Source: Gordius sp. MW1 | Lineage: Eukaryota; Nematomorpha; Gordioida; Gordea; Gordiidae | NCBI GenBank assembly: GCA_964036665.1 | Contig: OZ038529.1 | Coordinates: 10,090,501 to 10,154,500, forward strand | Direction of reading: 5' to 3' | Length of the DNA: 64,000 nucleotides | Shown: positions 10,156 to 23,226 of the stretch, piece by piece | Layout: each line of letters begins with the position of its first letter | Position numbering within the stretch: position 1 is the first letter of the stretch | Notes under the pieces: generated by a model | Seen by the model: the letters and a program-made list of their open reading frames with translations, nothing else | What the model was told of the DNA's origin: nothing | The model's database searches: none | Position numbers and translations under genes: made by a program

Positions 10156-13100
10156 CTAATTAAAAGAAGTGGTTTAATTCTTACAAAAAAAGAGATACAA
10201 TAAATTAGAGTAATGATATTTGTAAGCTAGCTTGTAAAAAAGACGAGAGTTAAATATAGATTTGAATAAAAATTATACAAAGCATCCCACGAATCTCTTG
10301 AGATCGTGTTTAATGTTTAGCCTAATTTTAAATCAAACACAATAAATGCTGGTATAATTTAACTTGTTTCCTATTTAATTTGTGAGACGCAGATTGAAAC
10401 AATTTAGTATATTTATATTTACAAAAATGAGAAATTTTATTTCTACACCAATCTAATATATAAAAATGAAACTATGTATGTATGTGTGTATGCCGCCACC
10501 AATTTTGGAAAACTACCAGACCGATTTGGCTCAAAATTTCACACTTTATTCCCCACACTCCGGAGCATGTTTTAAGATTTGTTCGAGCCAAATCGGTCCA
10601 GTAGTTTTCAATCGAGTTTGTTTTATACGTTTGACGTTTAATAACATGTCAATCAAACTGTACTGCGTATCTATCGTTTGTAGTGGATAAATGTAGGCAA
10701 GTGCTGTTTTTACGATTTGAAACATTGAGTATCAAAGTCATTTTTTTGCTTATTTTTCACGTCAGTTATTATTATTATAGGACGGTCGTGTCCCCTCCTG
10801 CGTGGCTAAATAAATTAAAAAATCTAATTTTGTCATTTATTGCGCGTTAAATAAGAAGAAAAATTAAAATACTTTTAACAAAGTGCCAATAAATGTTGAT
10901 ATATCTCAGTTCTTCGGACATTATTAAATTCAGAATTAAAAGTTTCATTCAGGAACAAATATTATAATTATGATATTGTTTCTTATTACAAAAAATTAAA
11001 AAAAATTGCTTGAAGGGCCAGGGGGCCAAAGATTTTTCCCATGGGGGGGGGGGGGGCTTGGGCCAAACTATGATTTTAAAAAATAACATTTTGTAGGTCT
11101 CTAGCGATAGATTTAAAAAATGTATCCAAAATTTAATGATTAATTTTGATTATAGGTAATTTTGACTTAAAAAATTTGCTTGGGGAGGGGGCAAAAGTGC
11201 ATAATTTTGCACAACGCCACACCTTATCTTAAAAATATCAATTATTTGTTATTTTTCGTTAAATAAACTTTATGCGTATCTGTATCCGCCTTTTGTTTAT
11301 ATTTTATCATAAAGGCAGGCGCGATATTTTTATTTGATTTACGAGCATCAAAATTTATAACTGATCAACTATTTTGCAACAATCTTTTAAAACCTTTTTA
11401 TAAATTGAGGCCCCCTTTGCCCATGCCCTTTAAAAAATATTTAAAATTAAGGTTTTTTTTTCACGTCAATTATTATTATTATAGGACGGTAGTGTCCCCT
11501 CCTGCGTGGCTAAATAAATTAAAAAATCTCATTTTGTCATTTTTTGCGCGTTAAATAAGGAGAAAAATGAAAATACTATTAACAAAGTGCCAATAAATAT
11601 TGATATATCTCAGTTCTTCGGACATTATTAAGTTCAGAATTAAAAGTTTTATTCAGAAACAAATAATTTAATAATGATATTGTTTCTTAATTACAAAAAA
11701 TTAAAAAAAATTGCTTGAAGGGCCAGGGGGCCAAAGATTTTTCCCTTGGGGGGGGGGGCATGGGGCCAGGTTTTCTCTCTTGCGTGGGCCTGGGCCTTGG
11801 ACCCTCTTTAACTATTTGTTTAAAAATCTTTGCATAATAAACACTTACCATTCATATTTGATATATTCTTAATTTATTAAAATTTATCTATAAGATGATA
11901 TATATTCTGCTAATACACCCGGGTAAATGGCAAAACAACGTTTGCCGGGTTCATCTAGTACGTAATAAAACCAAAGCCTGATATTGAGTAACTTACTGTC
12001 AATACGTTATTTAACTTGATATACAAGCCCAATTACTAGCGAATTCGCGATTAACAGATCCATTTTTTTAAATAATCTAAAAATTATTACATTTCTAAAC
12101 AGTTCGCTAATAATCTTTTTAGAGTTATAAGGTTTTACAGAAATAATTGTCACATTATCAATAAAAATGACTACTGGAAAATTGTAAATTAAATATGTCT
12201 CAACTTCTTTCGCATCGCAATATTTCCTTATAAATATAAGGCGCAACTAAACAAGTAACTGGCGAAAATAACCGGTGAAATATTTCAAAAATTAAGTTTA
12301 ATGTTACAGGAAAACCTATTAAAACGATATAGATTGTGATGAAAAATAAATAAAGAAATTACTTGATCGTTTCCTTTGGTAACTATCATAGGACAAAGGC
12401 ATATCCTCGCCAAGGTCATAGTGAAAGAGGCCATGGTAACCGGGTGAAAATCTAAGATTTTAGGGTACATTTCGATCGGAGATAACGTCTGGATAGAGTG
12501 TAAATGTATTAGAGTGTTACATTTTTCATACCTTTATTTTTCCGTATATAATTATCTCGCAAATTTAAGTTACAAAATATTCGAGATTTAACTATTTTGT
12601 GGATCAATAAAAGGCCACTTAAACAAAGCCTAAAAAACCAAATTGCTCGCTAGCTAACTTTACCGTCGTGGCAAAAATGATAAATAGTGATAGAAACATC
12701 AATCTGATCAAATCTGAAGTTTTGGGTCATATAGTAGATTTTTTGATTACACACTAGAATGCTAAAATTGATAACTTAATATAAAGTTAACGGATGGAGT
12801 GTTGGATAGCAAAGAATTTAGGGATGGTCTTAAAAGTCATTAATATAAATAAAAATATAAAAAAATATAATAAATGATAGGAATACAGATTAAATTGTCA
12901 TATAATTATAGAATAATAATTAAGCTATAAACTGACTCCCGATGTAATAATGACAGATTGAAATCGGCGGAAAACGGGTTTGATCGCTATAGATGCGTCG
13001 AGGCAGGTGAAGTACAGAATGGGATTAATAACCGTCGGGCTTCGGTCTTGGAAGGGTTCGATGATTGTACTAAAACCTTATAATGTTATAACAAAGATGT

Positions 13101-16100
13101 CATAATAAGTATATGAGTATGAGTTCTGCACACGAGCTGATATTCGTGAAAATATATTTTTAGGTTTGTATCAATTTAGAAGGTTAATTAAGTCATAATA
13201 ATAGAAATAAACAATCATCTTCGAAACTTATGGGAAGAAATTTAATGACTTAAGAATAATTATTTGAAATCAAGATTAAAGTTACATACAGGCCCGACGT
13301 TTCAAAATAATATTAGCATCATGGGCAATAGAATTTAAAGGTTCAATTGAACAATTTCGAAAATTGCTGTTAAAATAAATAATAAAAATACGGCTTTGAC
13401 ATCACACACAAAACCTTTGGTGTAGGTGCTTATGAGGGTAGCGAAGTTGGCGATGAGCGTGAGTGGAGTAATGTTCGTTAAATCGGGCAAATCTAAAGTG
13501 TGAACCAGGCACCGTAACCTCTCGGAACAAAACCTGGGTTGAATGCAAAATAAAATTTAGGCGTTAACGTAACTTAAAAATACCCAAAAATAAAAGACCA
13601 AGTTTTGGTAAAAATGATTCATTCGATTAATTTAGAGTGGAATTTGCAAGATTTCATAGCTTGTAAAGTATTACAATACGTTTCAAAGTTAAGTCACAAC
13701 ACCCCAAAAGTGTGCACAAAATACCCCAAAAACCTATATAAGTGATTGCTTATCGAGCGTTATGCGTCACTAAAAAAAGAGTATACTTATCATAATCCTA
13801 AATCGCTGATGATGCCCAACAAAATTTCGCATAAATACATTTCCAAGACGTCAATAAACAAACGTTATCGAAATTATTATGCGATAACTAGTGGTGTTAC
13901 ACTTCTGTTCAAAATCCCATATTTAGGGGGTTTGGGTGACTTTATATTTATCTCGATCTTTCGGACCTCGGTAGGGCCCCCGGGTGTCGAGTTGATTTTG
14001 TTGAACCTTTAAACTAGACTTTTCTAAACTTCGTATAGAAGCCATTAATTTGTTATGCAATTTAAGCAGGGCTGAAAAAACGACCCTAATATTTAAGGGC
14101 TAGGAGCCTGGCAAAATCCATGCTGACACCGGCTGCTTTAAGTTATTACAAAGTGTATCTGAAAAATGTGGTTACAACGAGGCTCATTGACAATTGGCCA
14201 ATGGTTCGTTTTAAATGCCTATCACTCCCCTAAATAACTCTGTTTTCCAAGATCTACATCTAAGCTAATTTTAAAGTTATCAAACGTAAAACGATTCAAA
14301 TTCCAACCAAACACAAAAAATCAACCCAAACTTAATAGCCGGTTCTGTTGTGGCTCTACTAAATTAAAAGACCCCCAACCTGAGCGGTTTGCGATCGATG
14401 AAGACCTTGTCGTAGCAGTCTTTGAGGAAGGAGGCCGGAGTTTCTTGTACGATATGTTGAACCCGTAGCCGATACTTGATGTATTCGAGCCAACGGTTCA
14501 AAAATTTCAAGAAATGTTCCGCCTTCCTAATACTGCCCGGCACGCTCTCCCTCAGCATGTCGTCCGATATGACGGGGCTATTCCACGCGTACACATCCGT
14601 TTCTCGCGTCTCCAACGATTTTTTCAAGCCCTCCACCAGCGTTTCGTACTCTCGCGTTAGCTTGGCCGCGTTGTTTTGCTTCAAACCATCCACCGTTTTC
14701 GTGAGTAGTTGGATGCCTAATAGGTTAAAATCCTGCACACTTATTGGGCCGATAAATTAAGGATTCAAAGCAGAATCTGTAGTATTTCTAATCAAACTTG
14801 GGCATAATTTATTTCAAAAGATCACTCGCCAAACCATCTTGCTGCTAAAAACTTGATATGGGCCCTAACTTTAGCAAAAAAATTTATTTCAATTTTTAGG
14901 GTGGCTTTAATACTAGTGTTTTTTGACTATCATCGAGTTATTGCAATATTATCGTTCTTGGTTTTAAATGTAACAACAGGAGTTGTCTATCCCAATAATT
15001 ATGGGGCAAAGTTGTTTGCAAACAATGATACTATTAATGTAAAACGTCACTCTAAATAATTGAAATAGCTATTTCTTAAAAAAGGACTTTCTTTTTAAAA
15101 ATACATTTGAGAAGCATCGTGATCTACGTATCGGCAAAATATAAACGAAAAAAACACACACACATATATATATTACTACTTAATTCTGTATAACTTTAAA
15201 AATTTTATTTCTGAGTTAATCTGGGCCAATCAAATAAAAATTTGCCGAATTCCGGGTTAGCGCTTCTAAAGATTGCACGGAGGAGTTAAATAGAAGGTCT
15301 TAGATGTCGTTAAACTACATCTAACTTCAATAGCACAATTGTCCATTCTTAAGAAAACATAATTTATAAAAACGTTTGACAAAAATCAGCACAAGTTAAG
15401 CTATTGTCTGCTTTTATAATGTTTATAACTTCGAATAAAATTAAAATTTTAAATAAATAATACCTTTATCGCATTTGTCCAACATTTTCCGAGTGATTTT
15501 GACGCTGAGCGATTCTATGCAAACGTTGTCAATGTTATGGGCCTCATCAAAAACGACGACCGAATTTCTCGATATTTCTTTGCTAATCAATTCAGCTATT
15601 TTCGGGTCGAGCATATAATTGTAGCTGTAGATGATGGCATCGGCATTGTATATGTGCTGTCTGAAATACAAATTTATCAGCAAAAAATGTCATTACTTAA
15701 AAATCTTAATAAAAAAATAAATAATTCTTTACCATAATGATTGATTTTAGTTTGTAACACCCCCAAAACTTTGCAATTTCAAGTGTGTTTTTACAAAATA
15801 GATAAAAGTTATGTGATATATTAAATTAATAATGAGCCTTTAGCAAAGTTAAATTGACATAAAATCATGAAGATTAAATAGCATTAACAGTATATTGTTG
15901 TAAAAATATTAATTTAAAAAAATAGGTAATTACAATAATTATTAGTTTTATTAGGTAAAATCCCCAAAACTTTGCAGTTTTAAGTCTGTTTTTACCAAAT
16001 CAATAGTGAGCCTTTGGCAAAGTTAAATTGACATAATAAATGAAAATTAAATAGGAATAACAATTGTTGTAAAATTTAGCATCCAAAATGAATTTAAAGT

Positions 16101-17042
16101 TATAGCATAATAAATAAATGCAGTTTGTTGAATTAATAATATTAAATTTTAAAACCTTGCCATGAAATATGGACACCATTCATTGGATGAACAAAAATCC
16201 TTGAAGTCATCTATATTATACACACCTTGAGGTACCGAGGCCTGGCGTCCTAAAGTGTCAAACCTTTCATAAAAATGACAAATCTTTGTAGGGTCTGAAT
16301 CTGTTTGATAATTAAGCATAGCAGCTGGTGAGGTTAAATTATAGCACATAGCATCAACAACCCTTCCATTTCTTTCTTTACTTACCTAGACATAAATAAA
16401 ATATATTAAATTCTTAAGGTTGTTTCTAATTAAATGAGTTAAAAAATAAATAATACCACTGGATGTATGCAATAATTTTTGCGTGATGACAGAGCTAGAG
16501 CAAAATAATTAATATCAATCCCTTCCTTATGGTAATATGCTATTAACGCCTTGAGTTCTTCTAAGACCTATCATATTAAATTACAAAAAACAAAGATAGA
16601 AAGATTATACCTTTTCTATTTCTGGCACAGTTCTTGAACAATATATTAATTTTTGCAAATCATTAGGGTAGGCCTAAATAATTACCAAGATATCTTAAAG
16701 ACTTTAAAAATTAAAATATAATTATGCAAAAAAAATCAAATATATTTTAAAATAAAAGAAATATCAAAGAACTGAATTAAGATCACTTTTTGGTATGCAA
16801 CAATAAGAGATAACAAAGACACTGTTTTGCCTGTTCCAGATGGCATTTCCAAAGCTCCATGACCCTTAAAAAATAAACTATAGTCATGAGTTAGTACCTT
16901 TGCATCTAACGTTTTCTTCAACTCCTTCATATATAAATATTGTTCAGGATATATATATTCATAGGGAAATATAACAGTTAGTCCATCAACGTCCACCCTT
17001 AAAATTTATATTTTCCAAATTTGAATTTTAAATTTACTTCAT
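9994..17042 (-). CDS. ERCC2: TFIIH DNA helicase XPD (ERCC2), 12 exons, 3' part missing
   Basis: XPD is the 5'-3' superfamily-2 helicase of TFIIH, which opens DNA in nucleotide excision repair and links the core complex to the CAK kinase. Exons on the minus strand: 17042-17038, 16997-16898, 16864-16787, 16673-16611, 16567-16457, 16385-16156, 15660-15464, 14716-14380, 13533-13415, 13076-12937, 12488-12363, 10155-9994. All phases agree and give 556 codons. Walker A is GTGKT (residues 45-49), the four iron-sulphur cysteines are C115, C133, C155 and C190, and the DEAH box is at 234-237, as in animal XPD. About 200 C-terminal residues, including helicase motifs V and VI, are not found before the left edge. 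They lie beyond the window or are lost. Intron sizes range from 33 nt to 2.2 kb. Confidence 0.93.
10452..11958 (+). mobile_element. Non-autonomous Helitron in XPD intron 11
   Basis: The element starts 5'-TCTAATATATAAAAATG and ends CTAG-3'. It is inserted between a host A (10451) and T (11959), the exact hallmark set of Helitrons. A few bases before CTAG is a GGCAAA-ACAACG-TTTGCC hairpin. There are no inverted termini and no target duplication. Internally a roughly 300-bp segment is repeated directly (about 10747-11055 and 11461-11756, 713 bp apart), each copy ending in a G tract. No Rep/helicase is encoded. It lies on the strand opposite to XPD. Confidence 0.8.
12363..14716 (-). CDS. ERCC2: XPD exons 8-11: Arch domain and start of helicase domain 2
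   Basis: Exon 8 (14716-14380) encodes the Arch region ending [12 protein letters not shown] and RKPLR. An acceptor at 14717 keeps both phase and length relative to the family. An upstream acceptor at 14733 would break the frame. Exon 9 (13533-13415) reads [14 protein letters not shown]. Exon 10 (13076-12937) reads [12 protein letters not shown] and FQSVIITSG. Exon 11 (12488-12363) reads [19 protein letters not shown]. The introns between them are AT-rich with no recognised insertion. Confidence 0.88.
15464..17042 (-). CDS. ERCC2: XPD exons 1-7: helicase domain 1, FeS domain, DEAH box
   Basis: Exon 1 contributes only five coding bases (ATGAA) before a 40-nt intron. Exon 2 gives the N-terminal [10 protein letters not shown] block. 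A 33-nt intron (16865-16897) with an internal TACTAAC branch site precedes exon 3, which holds [10 protein letters not shown]. Exons 5 and 6 carry the four iron-sulphur cysteines, and exon 7 carries [12 protein letters not shown]. The start codon is fixed by the conserved M-K junction and lies inside the target duplication of the adjacent Mutator-like element. Confidence 0.92.
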
Positions 17043-17047
17043 TTTTG

Positions 17048-18871
17048 GGCCTTGGCTATGTATTCTCGATTCAGAGTGATAAATAACAAAACGTAAAACG
17101 CATTTCTTAAACGTTCCATTCCCGAGCGCAATCATCGCGTTCGTTAATTTGTGTGTTATTGTTTACATTTTTTTAAATTCGCCATTTTTGCTTGTTCTAA
17201 TTCATATGGTAACAACAACATTTTGTGGGAAAAGAAAGGTATGATAAATAGATATATTAACTATTTTCCTAGATAAATAATTTTTAATCTTTTCAAACAA
17301 GATTTGTTCATTTATTCAACATTTTGTGGCAATAAAAAGGTATGATAAATTGATATATTAACTATTTTCCTAGATAAATAATTTTTAATTATTTTCTTAG
17401 ATCAGTTGCAAAAGAGGTGGGAAAAATACATCAACCATTCAAATGTTCAACATATTTGTCTTATTTACTAAAACATCAATCAATAGTTGATTCACCATTG
17501 TTTCTTATTGTTTAAAAATAATAAACTGCAGCTGACATATTTGAGTGTTGTTTTTTTAGAGATTCAATAAATTTCCTAAAAGGTTTGCTGAATTTGGCTC
17601 AAATTTAAATAAACTGTATTTTTTAAGATAGCATGTTATAAAAAATTAGATTTGAAAATGCTTTTGACATTTTTATACGTGCATTTTATAAAAAATGAAA
17701 TAGAAGATTGTTGGTAACTATCTTGAGTAACTTTTAGGTTATGACATCAGGTAAAAAATATTGAAAATGCTTTTGACATTTTTATATGTGCCTTTTATAA
17801 AAAATGAAATAGAAGATTGTTGGTAACTATCTTGAGTAACTTTTAGATTATAACATTTAAAAAATAAGTTTTGAAAATAGAATTAATAAATTGTTGGTAA
17901 CCATATGCACAAAGCTTTTGCACTTTTAGAACATACAGGAATTCTAATACTACCAATTAACTCTTAAAATAAGAAAACAGCACTTATATTATGTGACTCT
18001 TAATGAAATATGTATAAATGTATTCAGATTTTTACAAACTAATATTTAAGGATTTGTCAGAATATGTATGCAAAATTGTCAATTGTTATACTAATGATTT
18101 CTAATGAAAATCATATTATAAATTTGATAAAATACTTAAATGGTCATTCTTATCAATATAAATTGCATAGCAATTAATAATTGTAACTCTCCCTGACTCA
18201 CAAATAGTATTAATATGTTGAAACACTAACAACAATAATATAAGCAACAACACAAGGTTTATTGTATTACACGGATAACAAATAAGGTTTCCAACCTCAT
18301 TAAAAAAACCTATTAGATATATGTTATAAATTCTTAAATACAATGGTTAATCAACTATTTATTGATGTTTTATTAAATGAGACAAATATGTTGAACATTT
18401 GAATGGTTGATGTATTTGAATCAACTATTGATTGATGTTTTAGTAAATGAGACAAATATGTTGAACCTTTGAATGGTTGATGTATTTTTCCCACCTCTTT
18501 TGCAACTGATCTAAGAAAATATTTTAAAATTATTTATCTAGGAAAATAGTTAATATACCTATTTACCATACCTTTTTATTGCCACAAAATGTTAAATTAA
18601 TGAACAAATCTTGTTTGAAAAGATTAAAAATTCAAAATTATTTATCTAGGAAAATAGTTAATATATCTATTTATCATACCTTTATATTGCCACAAAATGT
18701 TGTTGTTACCATATGGATTAGAACAAGCAAAAATGGCGAATTTAAAAAATTTGTAAACAATAACACACAAATTAACGAACGCGATGATTGCGCTCGGGAA
18801 TGGAACGTTTAAGAAATGCGTTTTACGTTTTGTTATATATCACTCTGAATCGAGAATACATAGCCTAGGCC
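17048..18871. mobile_element. Mutator-like element with ~455-bp inverted termini, at the XPD start codon
   Basis: The termini are GGCCTTGGCTATGTATTCTC on the left and, read inward, GGCCTAGGCTATGTATTCTC on the right. The inverted arms extend to about 17499 and from about 18413. The 9-bp direct repeat TCATTTTTG flanks the element at 17039-17047 and 18872-18880. Long inverted termini plus a 9-bp duplication are typical of Mutator-like elements. Each arm contains two copies of a roughly 100-bp unit, and the centre has two copies of a roughly 108-bp unit. No transposase frame exists, so it is non-autonomous. The duplicated target, read on the minus strand, is CAAAAATGA, which includes the XPD initiator ATG. 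Confidence 0.82.
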
Positions 18872-18880
18872 TCATTTTTG

Positions 18881-19918
18881 CAAAATCTATTAATAGAAAT
18901 GCTATTAATCGAAAGTAATCCGCTGATATATTAGATCCAGATAAGATATTCTACGCATAGACTGTAACAAGGCCTTACCCTAATTTACACTAGATAATTC
19001 TACTGAGGTTCATTCTAAAAATATATAGTAAAAGAATAGACGACTCTATGAGTCAAAATATAAAGTGTGGATAGTCTACATAAATTATTATTTCAAGATT
19101 GCTAATCGCGCATTTGCCTAGAATTGGTCTACAATTTGCCTAAAACTATTGTAAAGATTAGTTTTGACTTAAATTTGGAATTTGTGTGAGGGTCTAAATT
19201 AAGATATGGTCAAGGCCTTATAGGTTCGTATTTACTGAATATGCTTCGCGAAACAAAGCTGTGAGGAGTTTTATGATGGCCTTTTTGATCTTTTAAAGTG
19301 TGCTTAAAACTTAATTCATCTTTTTTATAAAAGCTTTAGCATATAGTTAAGAAGAATATGATGGCTAGAGAAAATATAGTTGCGGTGAAGGAATCTTAAT
19401 ATACTTTTCAGAGGAGTACTAAAAAAGAGCAAATAAAGAGGAAGATTTAGATTTAGAACTGCATTTTTTTTATCAGGATAAGAGAAAACTAATTTAGGAA
19501 GTAGCATAAGCTGTTTAAATAACATGCTACTACAATAATCCACCATTCACATACTTCAACCAAAGTATAAAAACCGAGTCTTTTATAAAAATTCCTTAAG
19601 CACAAGCTTCCTTATTAAGTTTCACTCTTAATTAAAGATATATAAACTCTCCTTTTAGATTTATTGTTTGTTATAATAATCTTGTGATCTTTAACCAGCC
19701 AGTCTATTGATTATATTGACTTCTAAATTAAATGGTTATCTGCAAAAGTATAAGTAAACCATTATATCTAAACAATTAGAAATAAATTTACTAATAAATA
19801 TTACCCATTAAAAACACATTTATTTGGAAATCATAAGCATATTTGAATATTATATAGCATCTATTGTCATTAGTCAATAGTCACATAATATGAATAAAAA
19901 TAGAATGTAACTGATAGT
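18881..19918. other. Intergenic sequence upstream of XPD
   Basis: This AT-rich stretch lies between the Mutator-like element and the gypsy fragment. It should include the original promoter and 5' leader of XPD, which reads leftward. I recognise no exon, repeat end or RNA gene in it. Confidence 0.4.
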
Positions 19919-21470
19919 TCTGCGCTTATAGATAAAGTTGCTGTTAATGTGTTAAAGGCTATTGATCTTAAGGATATTGTTGAAGGTACAGATAATAGTG
20001 TTGAATTAACAGCTTTAAAACAAATTATTGTAGGGGTTAAAGATATTCTCAATGTTCCTTTTTATTTTAAACATGTAATAAAGGAGTTATACATTGAAGA
20101 TAATTTGGTTAAACGCAATGATAAGTTGGTAATTCCAGTCGAATTGCGTAGTAATGTTTTAGATATTTTGCATGAAGGACATGCTGTTATGGTTAAGATG
20201 AAGGAGCTCGCTAGACAATATGTCTGGTGGCCCAAGATCACTAGGGAGGTTGATAACTATGTTAGGCAGTGTGCGATGTGTAAATTAAATGCAGCCATGC
20301 CTCGTAGGGATAAAAGGGCTCGTTGGCCTCGTCCGAATAGTCCATGGTTTAGAATACATATTGATTTTTTTGAGTTTAACAAGAAGAGGTATATTTTGGT
20401 TGTAGATGCATATTCAGGTTGGACTGAATTTAAATTAGTGCATAATATACTACGAATGTTACTGTATTATTTTTAAAAGATTTAATAGGCGCGTATGGCC
20501 CCTAAGTTTATAGTAACTGACAATGTGAAAGCTTGTACGAGTTCAGATTTTAAAAATTTTTGTAATAGTTGGAAGATAACTCACCTATTTACACCACCAT
20601 ATCACCCTAGTTCTAATGAGCAGGTTGAAAGGTATGTCGCAATTGTTAAGAAATGGTTAGAGCTTGCCCAAGCTAATAAAGAAGGCACATGATTATATCA
20701 TTTATATCATAATATGACACCTCGATATAGACGTTTGCCCGTAGGCGTGGAGTTTTTTGGTCATAAGTTACGGTTTCCGCCTGATTTTTTGCAGGATAGC
20801 GGGTTTAGAAATAACTTAAATGGCAAGACCAGATATAATGTTAATGATCTAGTTTGGTTTAGAAATTATTTAAAGCAAGCTAGGTGGGAATTGGCTAGAA
20901 TAACTGCCCATCTAGGTAATAAGATTTATCAAATTCGGTCATTAGAGACTGACAGGATAGAGGTTAGGCACGTGGAACAATTAATAAGTTACGCTGCTTA
21001 ATGCCTAATTTTTATTTGATATTAGATGGAACTAATTACGTCTTGGTGTAGGGTACAAGTGTTGGTCGAGAGAACCAATCAGCTACATCAGCCCGGTCCT
21101 TTACATTTCTTAATAGTAATAGGCATGGATAGAGTGCCTAGAAATGTGCACTTTGTGGAGGCACCGTTACCAAGACGAGTTCCACAGTTGCCGCCTACTT
21201 TTCCAGTTCTAGGAAGACTTAGCGGGGGGCGCAATCGACGGCGTGCGAGAATTACCCGGAGGGGTCATTGTGGGCATGCCAAAGATGGCATGGGTTACCG
21301 TTGTGTGCGCGCCCGGGCAACGTATTGGTTAGACCCGGGACGGAGGAGCAACCGTTACTTACGGTCAGCGGGGTCTTGGTACCACCGAAAGTCAAAAAGG
21401 GCAAATCATTGCCACGTTACTAAAATTTGGAATTACTAAAATTTGGCTTAATGCCACATATGTGTATAGA
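19919..21470 (+). pseudogene. Truncated Ty3/gypsy pol (integrase) and 3' region
   Basis: The frame at 19949-20476 encodes the integrase H2C2 zinc finger (GHAVMVKMKELARQYVWWP, then CAMCKL) and the first catalytic Asp in HIDFFEF. A shift follows. The frame at 20495-20692 continues with FIVTDN and a catalytic Glu in SSNEQVERY. A stop at 20690 is followed by 20714-21001, with the C-terminal module near NDLVWFRN. The 3' part (21026-21439) matches the loop and inner arms of the palindrome at 5814-7430. No LTR or reverse transcriptase is found, so this is a 5'-truncated, frame-broken copy. A purine-rich tract follows at 21479-21521. Confidence 0.75.
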
Positions 21471-23226
21471 ACTGAATTAAGGGAGGGGGAAGGAAAGGGG
21501 GGGGGGGGAGGGGGGGGGGGTAAATTTTGTGTCAAAAAATTACTTGTTAAATTTATATAAATTCATTATCTACGAAGGGTTTTTGGTGAAAAATGCATTA
21601 ATAACATCTTTAGAGATGCAAATTGCAAAGAGATTCTTATATTGTGCTAATTAGGGCCATTGTTTGAACTAAATAAGCTTAATTTGCCCGCCAGTACCAA
21701 AAATTGTCCTTGCCCGGGACCGTTAAAATCAAATTATAGATCCGAGCTACCCCGCTAATTTTGCAAAGCACCGTCTTAGCATACACTCTTCCCGAAAAAA
21801 ATCTTATATATTCTTCGGTTTTTTAACATTTTTATTAATAATAAAACAATCATTTATTAATATGATGAAAATGTTCATATTAACAATGTAAAAAAATCAG
21901 TCTCAAACAACCTTTTGTTTCTTCCAACAAGCAGCGCGCCGTTTAATTTTCACTAGTAGCACTTGAAACCGCATAAAATAAAATCATTTATGTAAATTGA
22001 AACTCTCTGCAAGATTAATTATATTTAACTATAATAGTCAATTTTTTTAGATTTTTTACCATCCCTTATTAACAAATAAAAACGCTTGAAATCCACTTAT
22101 TAAAGAATCACAAATTCTATGAATAAATACAAACAGTAATTAATAATGATTTTATTATATTGTGAAGTTAAATAAGAATAAAATCTGATAAACATCCGAA
22201 AAACACTTTTTTTATATATTTAAGTACCAAAATAAAACGGTTATTGAAATATTTCTGGTGGCCGGAGTTTGTTTTATTACTATAATGCTCGTCCAAGCAC
22301 GGCTGGCTAGTTTTTTAACATTGGCGATTAGCTATATCATGATCATCAAGAAGAAACTTTAAATAATTTACTAAACCATGAGAAAGATTACATTTTAGTT
22401 GAATTTTCACATCAATTTCTACTGTAGAATTAGCACGCTCAATTTCTAAAAAAAAGAGACATTAAAATATGTTTAAAAATGAAGCATGCCTGAATGAAAT
22501 GTGCAAAACGATTTACTACATTACTTTACACACACATACACCCAACTAACATAATAAAATCCAAATCCGCTGGCATCTGGTTACGGATCCATACATTTTA
22601 ACTATCAAATACATTTTTTTATATTTGCAAAAGTAAAGGTTAAGCCATATTCTATCATTTTGTAAATCCAGCTTAATTTTAACAAGTAATATCTCGTTTT
22701 GCATAGGTTTAAATTAGAATTACATATATTTTGAAGTATAACATAATTCCAAATGAGAAATTGATTTATTTTATGCCATTAAAGGAAACTACTTTTAGTA
22801 AGCTGAGCAATTAAACAGAGTGATAAATATTATAGCTTTAATAAATTATTATAAATATTTTAGAAGATAGGTCTTTAAATTGTCTTTTCTGATAAATTGT
22901 CGACTAATAAATAACCTTTTGATTTTGATTACAAATGTTGACTTTGCTAGGCATTGAGTAATTATTTTGGGGACGAGGCTGATAAAGATCCGAATTAATC
23001 TCGTTATCATATTTTTATAATAAAACTTAGATAAAATCTTAATAGATAAAATTTTCTAAATTTGGTTTTATATACGATCATTGACAGAGATTAATATTTG
23101 CTTCCTTTATATGGATTTTATAAATTATAAGACATATATATTATTAAATGTATTATACTTACTAAAATAAACAAAAAGAGTCGTATGTTCTATTATAGAA
23201 ACTAAATTTAAATTTATGATAATATA
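21471..23226. other. Intergenic region upstream of the guanylyl cyclase gene
   Basis: It holds a G-rich tract (21479-21521), a GC-rich GCCCGGGACCG patch near 21690-21725 that recurs in diverged form at 9832, 24685 and 31580, and AT-rich sequence. The cyclase promoter must lie here, but no specific site is identifiable. Confidence 0.4.

Noticed and set aside
14717-14738. Upstream acceptor for XPD exon 8 at 14733 (after CAG)
   Set aside because: It would shift the frame from exon 7. The acceptor at 14717 restores phase and the family's exact spacing.
18160-18176. Solo copy of the ATTGCATAGCAATTAAT terminal hairpin inside the Mutator-like element
   Set aside because: Only the 17-bp end is present, without the rest of the minisatellite element. 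It may be chance or a tiny remnant.
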